Source: Fagopyrum homotropicum (lineage: Eukaryota; Streptophyta; Magnoliopsida; Caryophyllales; Polygonaceae). Taken from it: DNA of 64,000 nucleotides. The DNA is taken from the NCBI GenBank assembly GCA_033239125.1, contig BSWB01000006.1, forward strand, positions 30,806,001 to 30,870,000, given 5' to 3'. Position 1 is the first letter of the stretch. Every line of letters starts with the position of its first letter. The position numbers and the translations under genes are program-made. Below the pieces are notes generated by a model. That model did not search any database. It was given only the letters and a program-made list of their open reading frames with translations, and was not told the origin of the DNA. Positions 1 through 8,889 of this stretch are shown here, piece by piece.

Positions 1-690
1 ATGTGAATATTGTAGGTAACTACCTAGTATAGCTTTTGGCATAGACTAACAAAGACCGTGTCTTCCAACTTGATTACGCCCTCAGTCCGGCGGTTGTACC
101 AAGTATATAGAAAAACTCTTTAAGAACTTAGAAATTTAGAAAAGACCAAGCAAAGCCTCTTTTTTGCGCATAAGCTAGAAAAGGTGCAAAAACCTGAACT
201 TTCTACAATAGTTAGAAATTCTCGAAGTAAAAGATAGGTATCAATCCCTTAAACCAAGTATTTTCAATAAATCTAATACAACAAGCTCACTTTTGGCACA
301 CTCCTTCATCTAAATCCTTTATAAACACCAATTCTTTCAAAGGTAAATAAAAGATGAAAATGAAGTACTTTGAAAAGAAACAATATCACAATCTCAATTC
401 ACAAACCATATATGCAAGAGTAAATCAAACCATTATAAGGGTCATCCAATCCTTAGATCAAGAGATAGATTAACCGGACATGATCGAATGTAAAACATTA
501 TTTATTGAATATAGAAATTGAACAAACAAACTCACAATGTTTGGTTCCAACACAACAAGGCGAACCTTCAAGCGGAATTGAAATCTACTTTAGGACCACT
601 TGATGGCTGCGGGATAATAAGATGATAAGAGATGGTGGATGGTGGATAGTGAGTGAGGTGAGATGAAAAAATAGAGGTGATAAATGTGTT

Positions 691-697
691 TATATAG
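691..697 (-). promoter_or_regulatory. TATA-like box of the LTR remnant
   Basis: The minus strand reads CCTATATAAACACA here, with a pyrimidine-rich leader downstream. It would be the LTR promoter of the degraded element. The call rests on motif and position only. Confidence 0.35.
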
Positions 698-1082
698 GAA
701 ATAAATCAGAGTCTAGGGTTACAAAATATATTCTTTCAAAGATAAGATAAAAAAAAAGATATGATTCAGATCATCAACGTAGGCAAGACAACTTAGAGAC
801 GACATAGGAAGTCGTCCGACATCCCGTCTGGAAATTAAATTAGCAAAATTCGTAGCAACTAGAACTCCAAACAACAGGAAACCGGCATTGAGATGGACAT
901 AGACATCCTGATAAGCCATCTAGGGCTATTTGGCATGCCGTTTGGGGCTGTCTGGAAACGTTGTTTGACAACTGTTTTGATAATTCAATAAAATTGACTT
1001 TCCTACTGTTCTATTTGGATCTACGTGACCCATGAGCAATACTTTCGAAGCTACTTTAAAGATTTATAAATTTTTAGTCAAC

Positions 1083-1119
1083 ACATGTGCCAGTTTCCAA
1101 AGGAAAAACTGGCACATGT
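1083..1119. repeat. Perfect 14-bp stem hairpin
   Basis: ACATGTGCCAGTTT at 1083-1096 is exactly complementary to AAACTGGCACATGT at 1106-1119, leaving a 9-nt spacer. It lies within the LTR remnant. No function can be assigned. Confidence 0.7.
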
Positions 1120-1132
1120 CTTGTTCAATCTT

Positions 1133-1245
1133 CATGGATTCTTCAATTTTCAGTTGATATTGATATTTGCAACTCCATTGGTTTCCACATGGATTCTTCA
1201 ATCTTCAGTTGATTTTGATATTTGCATGTCTTGTTTAACTCTAGG
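1133..1245. repeat. Two-copy tandem repeat, unit about 56 bp
   Basis: A unit starting CATGGATTCTTCAAT and ending near GATATTTGCA is present twice with a few substitutions, inside the LTR remnant. Confidence 0.7.
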
Positions 1246-1450
1246 GAAGATTAAATCCTTGTGTTTTGGTATTTTCATACAATTATGCTCCATAAATGGC
1301 TTTAAGTGCCTAAAACGCGAAATAAACCGAAGTAGACATTAAAATACGAAAAGGAAAACTTTTCACACTAATACAAAGCATAAACAAGCCATATAGATAT
1401 GAAAATGCATGATTCTAAAGGTTATATGATGTTACATTTGGAACTCATCA

Positions 1451-2640
1451 AAACATCCCATACTTAAACCATACTCATCCTCGAGTAAGATCATGCCATA
1501 TGCAAATTATGTGCAAACAAGTGCACGCCTCAACTAAGAGAAAAACAAACAATTGAAACCATGTCATCATAACATCAATCATTTTAAGAGAATAAAGAAT
1601 AAATCATAGCTTTTCAAACCAATTAAGGGTAATGTGTATGCTCTTAATCTCACAAGATGTGTTGAGACATAGATCAATAATCACTTAAACTCAACAGGCG
1701 TGAATAGACATTACCATAAACTTGTCAAGGCGTTCTCAAGGTCCACCACTTGTCAAGTGAAACTAAGATGTAAGATATATATCATGAGGTTTTTATGAGG
1801 GTGTAATAGAGGTATGAGACATGAAAAAAGTAATGTTGGTAGGCCATAGAATAGGTCAAAATGAAAAATAATATCTAGGGTACCAAGTCATGCAACTCAA
1901 AACTCCTTCAATGCATCACCACTCACACTTTTCTTCTTATTTGTACTTCATGAACCATAGCACTTGATGTTTGTAACACTTGTTTTCTCTTTCAGAGATA
2001 AGTTTTTCTTCACTTTTGAGCCAATACTTATTTATTTGGTGCAACATACTTGGCGGTAACTTTTTGTCCTCTCCATCAAACATGAAAATATCTTAAATAA
2101 GGATAATATGTATCCAAACTCGCACATTTACTTCTTGAATTCACTTTCAATCTTTAAGGGAACACCCCATACTTAATTTCTTCATTCTCTTCTTCTATAA
2201 AAACCCTGATAAGGTCAATTGAGGTTATACAAGTATGTGTGACATTTTTGAGGGGCACCAAAGAATGAAAAATAAAGGCAAGAAGTTGTTAATAGATATA
2301 TATAAGGGTGAAAAAGGTCACATAATCTTATCAAATAGGGCATCAATCATTTAAATATCAAGCATATAGAATCAAATGAAGATGTGGTTTTGAAAAAGAG
2401 TTAATCACAAGTTCTAGAAGAAACTAACATGTTGGAGCTCACACAATAATAAGAAAGAAAGAACACATGAATGTGCATGTCTATAGGCTAGAGCTCTCAC
2501 AAGTGTTCTGTTTGGTAAAATCTTATCATCATATTTCATCCAAAAACTCATGTGCATAAACAATAACAAGAAGTAAACAAAGCATAGTTGGCAAGTCAAG
2601 TGTAATAGCATACGTATCTCAATTTATAGAGGTAAGCATG
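1451..2640 (-). mobile_element. 3' noncoding part of a degraded Athila-like element
   Basis: On the minus strand this stretch carries two AAGTATGGG-type polypurine motifs, one against the LTR start (about 1453-1466) and one about 700 bases further in (about 2163-2175). The proximal motif is preceded by a short hairpin, TACTC-GAGGAT-GAGTA. The same two-motif layout occurs in both complete Athila elements. No coding frame is recognisable. Confidence 0.45.
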
Positions 2641-2807
2641 ATAAGAACCGACTCGATCTACACTAAAATGAAATACTTTTGAATTTTTTGGTATTATGAA
2701 TGCATATGAAGAACATTTGATGAACAATGATGACCGATGAAGAAAAATGATGAACAATGATGGTCAATGATGAACGAAGGTAAAGAAAGATTAACTTAAA
2801 TCCTTTT

Positions 2808-2818
2808 CTCTGATACCA
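2808..2818 (-). promoter_or_regulatory. Primer binding site, initiator Met tRNA type
   Basis: The minus strand reads TGGTATCAGAG, complementary to the 3' end of plant initiator methionine tRNA and the standard primer site of many plant LTR retrotransposons. It sits 3 bases after a candidate LTR end (TTCATCA). It differs from the Asp-type site of the Athila elements, so it marks a second retrotransposon family. Confidence 0.6.
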
Positions 2819-3780
2819 ATTTGATGAATCCCTTGTGTATGGATCAAGGACAAAGTGCGGATGTAGATCAAGCTTAAGCTTCAACTACTCTGATTTTTCA
2901 TGTGCAGGTGGATCCAATGATAGAAATTGGTTGACGGAAGCTTTGAGAATGATGCGGAAGCGATTGGTTGATCAAAAAAGGTTGATCAAACAAGACGTGA
3001 AGTGGAGTTGATAAGTTAATTCTTGAAAAATCCTCGACTGTGAAGGCTTAGATCGAAGCTCCAAGGAAGAACTTTGAGAGGGAAGATGTGATGCCAAAAT
3101 CAAGGAGGGGGATTTACCTTCCACTAAACATCATTCAAATTAGATATGATTTACAAGTGAGGCCAAGCATCCCTTATATAGAGGATGATGCCGGAACGAA
3201 AGGTCGGAATGAAGGTTAAAAGAAAAGGTCTAAAAGAAAGTTCCAATAGGATAAGCTTAAAGGAGGTCCAATGGGAACGCAAAGGTCTAGATCGAGCTTA
3301 AGCTTCAACTCCTCTGGTTGTTGATGTGTGGGTGGATTCAATGATAAATATGATTGGTGGAAGCTTTGAGATGGACGCGGAAGCAATTGGTTGATCCAAT
3401 CAAGGTTAATCGAGCAAGCCATGAAGTGGAGTGGATAGGTTGATTCTTGAAGAATCCTCAAATGTGAAGTCTTGGATCGAAAATCCAAACAAGAACTTTG
3501 AGAGAGAAGAGGTGACACCCAAAATCAAGGAGGAGGATTTACCTTCAACTAAACTTGATTTAATTTGAACATGATTTACAAGTGAGGCCAACCATTCCTT
3601 ATATAGAGGATGAGGCCGGAACGAAAGTTCGGAATGAAAGGTCAAAAGAAAAGGTCTAAAAGAGAGGTCCAATAGGATAAGCTTAAAGGAGGTCCGATGA
3701 GAAAACTTAATAGAGAATATTCCACATGAATAGACCTTTTATTATTACATATGCAAAACGAAGAGAAATTTTGTCAAAAT
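2819..3780 (-). mobile_element. LTR remnant containing a 424-bp tandem duplication
   Basis: Adjacent to the Met-type primer site, this segment is best read as an LTR on the minus strand. Most of it is two tandem copies of a 424-bp unit (2871-3294 and 3295-3718), both starting AGCTTAAGCTTCAACT, diverged by substitutions and small indels. Short open frames inside are not conserved between the copies and are not considered genes. The outer LTR boundary is not clear. Confidence 0.45.
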
Positions 3781-3840
3781 GGGCATGCTTCATGCCAAGA
3801 CAAGGCATGCCGCTTGTCGGACCGTCTTAGGCGGAGACAT

Positions 3841-3931
3841 GGATGACATCGGTATCCAGGGTAGTATCAAAACATTTCTTCCATTTTTTTTGAGCTTCAC
3901 TATCTTATCTTTGCATCATTTCGTATACTTT
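3841..3931. repeat. 91-bp direct repeat, left copy
   Basis: The sequence from GGATGACATCGG to CGTATACTTT is identical to 18646-18736 over 91 bp and in the same orientation. The pair brackets the Mutator-like element and the Athila element inside it. The right copy continues into the caulimovirid-like relic. Confidence 0.9.
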
Positions 3932-4429
3932 AGGGTGAAGTTCATTAAATCTAAGCCATCGATTGGATTGAAAGGCTGAGATTGAAGCTTTTAAATTAAA
4001 TCTATTAAATAATGTAAAATTACAAACAGATCATTGGATACTTCATCCTAGAATCACGTGATTCTCATTTCTTACCTCTATTCTCCTTCAAAACCGAACT
4101 TTCCTGCTTCTCTTCTCGTCGACAAAACTGATTATTTGATAGTGCAATTACTCCAATTAGTCACCAGAGAGTTTCGCTTCTTGTTCCTCTTCCTCTTCGA
4201 TAAAACTGAATATTCGATAGTGACGATTGGGCGACAGATGAATCGCAAGCTTCGGTAGCCAAGTCCTTGTAACCCTGAACAACGTCGTCTGAACTGTCTG
4301 CTATCATCATACTGATAATCAAATTTTCGGATCTAATGGTCAATTTAATGAATCGAAAACCATTAAAAATCCTCCATGGGATTCAAAATCTCTATATAGT
4401 GATACACACATGAACTAATGGAGGCCAAA
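3932..4429. mobile_element. Left half of a Mutator-like long-TIR element
   Basis: From 3932 (AGGGTGAAGTTCATTAAATC) to about 4282 the sequence is an imperfect inverted copy of 18333-18610, roughly 75-80 percent similar with indels. Long imperfect terminal inverted repeats fit a non-autonomous Mutator-like element, but other TIR families are possible. The left arm lacks the outer 35 bases present on the right arm. The element is interrupted at 4429/17721 by Athila-1. No transposase frame is seen. Confidence 0.6.
4425..4429. repeat. Target-site duplication of Athila-1 (CCAAA), left
   Basis: CCAAA directly precedes the TGTTAG start of the 5' LTR and is repeated at 17721-17725 after the 3' LTR. 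Confidence 0.95.
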
Positions 4430-4768
4430 TGTTAGCATGAAATATTGTGATACTTTAGGCACGTTTTCTAAACGTATTTGATTCATATTGATGGTCTTTG
4501 ATTGAGCTTTGTTGCATATGTGAGCTAGTATTACCTATATTGTCGATATGGATGTCTACACTAGCTTTATGTTGAAATATAGGTGATTGAGAGTCATTTC
4601 CGAACGGAATCGAGCAAAGAAGAGTTGATTGCGTGTGTCCATGGATTGAGGGCATTCTAAGGAGCAAATTGGAGTTCAACTTGAGGAATGCACGAGGCTA
4701 GGGAAGAATCACGTTCTTGCCCTAAACCACGCTCTAAAATACGGCCGTACTACAAACCACGTTTAGTT

Positions 4769-4780
4769 CCACGGCCGTGG
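4769..4780. repeat. Palindrome CCACGGCCGTGG, upstream LTR copy
   Basis: A perfect 12-bp palindrome amid several half or degenerate copies (4731-4905), just upstream of the TATA box. Other full copies are at 5577-5588, 9135-9146, 12546-12557 and 16289-16300. Confidence 0.9.
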
Positions 4781-4976
4781 AAGTATGCAAAGAGAGGCGT
4801 GATGCATTCCAGTAACTATTACGGTCGTGGAACATATGGTCCAAACCGTGACACATTCCACGCTCTAAATTACGGTCGTGGAACCTTCCACGACCGTGAT
4901 CTTGGCAATCTTTTTCGCCACATTTTGAAGCCACGATCTTTTGAAGATTGGGCCGGGCCGATATTTTATCTTGCCC

Positions 4977-4984
4977 TATAAAAA
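4977..4984 (+). promoter_or_regulatory. TATA box in Athila-1 5' LTR
   Basis: TATAAAAA within CCCTATAAAAAGACGG; transcription would start roughly 25-35 bases downstream. The same box is at 16497-16504 in the 3' LTR. Confidence 0.6.
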
Positions 4985-5576
4985 GACGGACAAAGCAAGA
5001 TTCCGTCAGGCCCGCTTACAATCCCCGCTTACACCACGCTTCATCTCCGCTTAGAGAATTGGAACACCCGCATTAGCCCTCGTTTGGAAGCATTGACATC
5101 TCATTGGAGATTGAAGTTCGCATTTGGGAATTGCCCTAATCTCGCACCGTGGTGGAGATTGCTGTTGAGATCTCCGGATTTGCGGAAGATCGAAGCTTTT
5201 GGAAGATTGTTACAAGAAGACCTCTCTTCTTGTTTAGGTTTGATTTGGAAAACGGATTGACATCCCGTTTCCCCTTCTTTCCTAAGATTGTGATTTTTTT
5301 GTTTTATTCTGCATCCATTAACAATATTTGTTCTTGGTTGTAACTTTGAGATTGTTTTGAAGATTATTGAAAGTTTTCGGAAGTTTTCATCTTTCTATCT
5401 TTTAAATCTTGAATTGATATCAACATGACGGTTATTGGCTAAAAACCCTTAACAATTCTAAGGTGAAGGGTTGATAGTTGTGGCTTAGATGATGATAGAT
5501 CGATCGTAAACAGATTAGACCCTGAGAGTTAGAGAGAATCGTCGACAAACCCTAAATTACGGTTTGTTCTTGAGTT

Positions 5577-5588
5577 CCACGGCCGTGG
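5577..5588. repeat. Palindrome CCACGGCCGTGG, downstream LTR copy
   Basis: Perfect palindrome in the transcribed part of the 5' LTR. In the 3' LTR the matching site (17097-17108) has one mismatch (TCACGGCCGTGG). Confidence 0.9.
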
Positions 5589-6206
5589 AGTCTCAAGATC
5601 TGCCCGTACTTTCCCTTAAGTTTACGAACCTGCTTTTACTTTAATCCAAAGTTAAAGATTTGCTTTAACTTAGTTTAGGCTTGCCTTTTCTAGGTGGTAG
5701 TGAAGCCTCAACAACCTCTACCTCGATTGTGAGTGTCACAACCGTAATCGGTTAAGTTAGTCTTGATCCTTGGATTACAAGTTTGGGTAATTGACATTAA
5801 TTCTCATCTTTAGAACCTTTCTATATTGAGCCTCAATAACCTGTATAGAGAGTGTCTTGTAGGTGAGTCATATAAGGTTTTTGGAACTTCACCGTACGAT
5901 TACCTTACATTAGCATACCTTTGCATATCTCAACTCTGTCTTTATATCATTAGTATATCTTGAATCGATTGCCACAGCTGGATACTTGGATCTTTAGGAT
6001 TGTTGTTTTCCCAATATTTGCAAAACTCTCATATTTACTCGCTTGATAACCTGCAATTGAATTTGTTCCCACCCAAATCCCTGTGTTCGATACTCTGGAA
6101 TTCTTGCTTAACTACGTCGATCCGTACACTGCGGGTTCGCTTGCTTGATTCTAGTTTTATAAATTTAAAACTTATTTGCACACACCTCTAGGGGCGAACA
6201 AGTTTT

Positions 6207-6224
6207 TGGCGCCGTTGCCGGGGA
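6207..6224 (+). promoter_or_regulatory. Athila-1 primer binding site, tRNA-Asp type
   Basis: TGGCGCCGTTGCCGGGGA lies 6 bases after the 5' LTR and is complementary to the last 18 bases (with CCA) of plant tRNA-Asp. This primer is typical of Athila-type elements. Confidence 0.9.
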
Positions 6225-6301
6225 TTTGGTTTCGGCCGAATTCGGTAACCGGTTGTCAAGCTTGGCAGCTTGCTCTCGTTATTTGATATTACTTTGAGTG
6301 C

Positions 6302-8173
6302 ATGCGCAGGTCTAGGAACACCGAAGATCTCTTGCCTCTTAATCAAGAGCTAGAGAAAACTTTAAGGCAAAAGCGCAAGGAAAAGAAGATGGTTGAAGGA
6401 CACGAACGTGATCTTCAAGGGGAGTTGGCGGAGAAGGAAGCTCAACTCCAATGGAATGAGACTCTCCGCCAAGATGAGATGGATCGTCATCAATCTCAAG
6501 TTAACAATCTACAAGACATGATCTTCCAGATGAGGGTAGAGATGAGCGACCTTAAGAATAAGGGAAGCAAGAAATCCTCAAGGAAAGGATCAAGATCTAG
6601 AAGAAGAAGTCATTCATCTACTGATGATAGTGATTCTTCCATGCCACCGTTGGAAGAAATTGATCCCACGATCAATGTGAATCCTTTTCATCCACGAGGA
6701 GCTGCCAATCGTCGTGTTCCACCTAGGAATGCGAGGATCGAACGTGTAGATAATGAGCCAAGAACTCTTGGCCAGCGGATGGATCCAACACAACAACCAC
6801 GCCGCTTGGGCGTGAATTTCGATGCTGAAGATGTGCAAGGGTTTAGCTTCAACCCTCAAGTCATTACTCTTGTTCGCCAAAACCAATTTGGCGGGACAAG
6901 CGCTGAATCTCCACACCAACACTTGCAGAACTTTGAGTGTATGATGGAGACAATGAGACCAAAGAGCGCTACTACCAACAGCTATAAGCTTAAACCTTTC
7001 TTCTTCTCTTTGAAAGGGAAAGCGTTATCTTGGTATCAAGCTCTTCCTAGTGGGAAACTAGATACGTGGGAAGACCTTTCCGCGTAGTTCCTCACCAAAT
7101 TCTTTCCGCCTTCCAAAACGGCGGAACTTAGAGGTAAGATTAATGTTTTTTCCATGAGACCTAACGAAAGTTTGTTTCAATCTTGGGAAAGGTTTCAGGA
7201 TTTGCTCTTGGATTGCCCTCATCATGGCATATCCAAACTTGCCTTCCTGGAGATCTACTACAAGGGGTTAGATGCGGGAACACAATTCAACCTCCAATCC
7301 CTCTCATGTGGAACATTCATGGACATGAGAGAAGATGACGCTTGGGACTTCATTGAGAAGCAAGCAAGGGTCATAGAAAAGTATTCCCACCGGAAAGTGG
7401 AGGGAAATCGTGTGGAGCAAGGAGCAAAGCTCACACATGAAGCTCAAAATCAGATTTTCTCCCTCAACAATGAGATCAAAGAGTTGAAGGAGGCTATCAA
7501 GACCAACTTTCCAAAGCAACAAGGGAAGGATGTTGGTTATTTGGGCAACAACAATGGCGGCAACAACAATAACCGGAACAACAACCGGAATAACAACTGG
7601 AATGGAAACAACAACAACCGGAACAACGATTGGAACAACAATAGGGGTTCAAACAACAACAATTGGCGCTCCAATCAACAAAATTCCGGTAACTCTTATC
7701 CTTCCAATTCTAATTCACTAACTCCACCTTCCTCTTCCTCTACTCCTTTGAAAAGCCAGGGGCAATCATCTAATGGAGGAAACACTTCGGGGAAGGAGAA
7801 GCCCGATCCCATATTGGAAACAATTTTGGGAAAGCTTAAAGGGTTGGAGAACCGCCTCATCAAGGTTGATGATCAAGTCTCTAAGGTTGACAAAGCTCAA
7901 AAGGTTTTAGAAAACCAAATGTTCAACCAAGTGGAGGAAGTTCCTAGGAATCAAGGGAAGCTTCCAAGAAAGACGGAGGACAACCCTAAGGGAAGGGTGA
8001 TGGCGATTACAACTAGGAGCGGAGTAACTACTACCGATCCGCAGCCTACGTTCGTTGAAGTCCCCGTAGAGAAGGACAAGGAGAAGGGGAAGGAGAAGGA
8101 AGACATCTACGTTCCTCCTCCAGCTTACAAACCCCCCTTCCATTCCCTCAATCTAGAGCGCGAGCGCGCCTAG
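6302..8173 (+). pseudogene. gag: Athila-1 gag, interrupted by an in-frame TAG
   Basis: The structural (capsid) protein frame of the retrotransposon. It opens MRRSR, matching the gag start of Athila-2 (45000). A charged coiled-coil-like N-terminus is followed by a retrotransposon gag domain (about codons 215-350, with LKGKALSWYQ and SWERFQDLLLDCPHHG). Codons about 412-465 are an Asn-rich stretch instead of a clear CCHC zinc knuckle. Codon 262 (7085-7087) is TAG where Athila-2 has Glu; the same frame continues to 8173. The last residues run into a frameshift near 8138, after which the protease frame takes over. As written, no full-length Gag can be made without readthrough. Confidence 0.9.
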
Positions 8174-8877
8174 ACAAACAATTCGGTAAGTTCATAGAAC
8201 TCATGAGTAAGATGCATATTAACATACCATTTATTGATGCTATTATAGGTATGCCGGCTTATGGCAAGTTCTTGAAGGAGCTCCTCTCCAACAAGAGGAA
8301 GTTAGAGGACTTCGGTGAGGTCAAGATGAGTTCGGATTCTTCGGATCTCATCAAGACCATGAAGGAGAAAATGCCCCCAAAGCTGAAGGATCCAGGGTCA
8401 TTTTGCATTCCCATAGGAGTGGGAGATTTCACATACGATGCATTATGTGACTTAGGAGCAAGTGTGAGTATCATACCACTTGCATTGTGTAGGAAGATCG
8501 GTTTAGGTGACCCTAAACCGGTGAAAATGACGTTGTACATGGCGGATCGATCCATCACTCGCCCCGTCGGTATTGTAGAAGACGTCCCGGTCAAGCTAGG
8601 TAAATTCTTTGTTCCCATTGATTTTGTCGTGCTTGACATTCCTGTAGATAGTCCGGTCCCGATCATACTTGGAAGACCGTTTCTTGCAACTTCCGGCTGC
8701 ATAGTCGATTGCAAGAATGGTAGACTCGCTTTCGATATAGGAGAAGAGAAAGTAGAGTTCGTTCTTTCCACTCTAGTGAAGGAGCCAATTTTTGATGAGG
8801 ATATTTACGATATCCAAGATGAAGAAGGTTTGTCTAGAGAGGAGGTAAGTGCGATTCTCTTTAACGATCCTTTATAA
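8138..8877 (+). pseudogene. Athila-1 protease region
   Basis: Aspartic protease segment of pol, which would cut the polyprotein. The recognisable core is ALCDLGASVSIIP near 8435-8475 with the DLGAS active-site variant usual in this lineage, followed by ILGRPFLATSG near 8665. It is in a different frame from gag; Athila-2 and the reading around 8130-8145 show that one base is missing in a run of six C. The first ATG in this frame is at 8203. It ends in TAA at 8875-8877 where Athila-2 reads Glu, and the same frame continues after the stop. Confidence 0.85.
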
Positions 8878-8889
8878 AAAGTTATCACT

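Larger units (their letters stand above)
1..1450 (-). mobile_element. Athila-like LTR remnant (partial)
   Basis: Read on the minus strand, position 1450 begins TGATGAGTTCC, directly after a purine-rich AAGTATGGGA tract. This is the arrangement of the 3' LTR start in the two complete Athila-type elements of this window. A TATA-like stretch lies at 691-697 (minus) and is followed by a leader-like sequence. No gene is readable. The far LTR end was not found, so the remnant may run off the window or be truncated. LTR identity is inferred from the junction; clade assignment is less sure. Confidence 0.5.
4430..6200 (+). repeat. Athila-1 5' LTR
   Basis: Begins TGTTAGCATG and ends GGGGCGAACA. A TATA box is at 4977-4984. 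Palindromic CCACGGCCGTGG modules lie upstream (4731-4905) and downstream (about 5540-5590) of it. The conserved 20-mer CCGTACACTGCGGGTTCGCT is at 6122-6141. It holds a 97-codon open frame (4688-4981) that I do not regard as a gene. Confidence 0.95.

Noticed and set aside
4688..4981. 97-codon open frame present in both Athila-1 LTRs (4688-4981 and 16208-16501)
   Set aside because: Conservation follows only from LTR identity. It lies mostly upstream of the TATA box and its repeated GRG peptides come from the palindromes.
8259..8771. 170-codon minus-strand frame opposite the Athila-1 protease
   Set aside because: Shadow of the conserved protease frame on the other strand.
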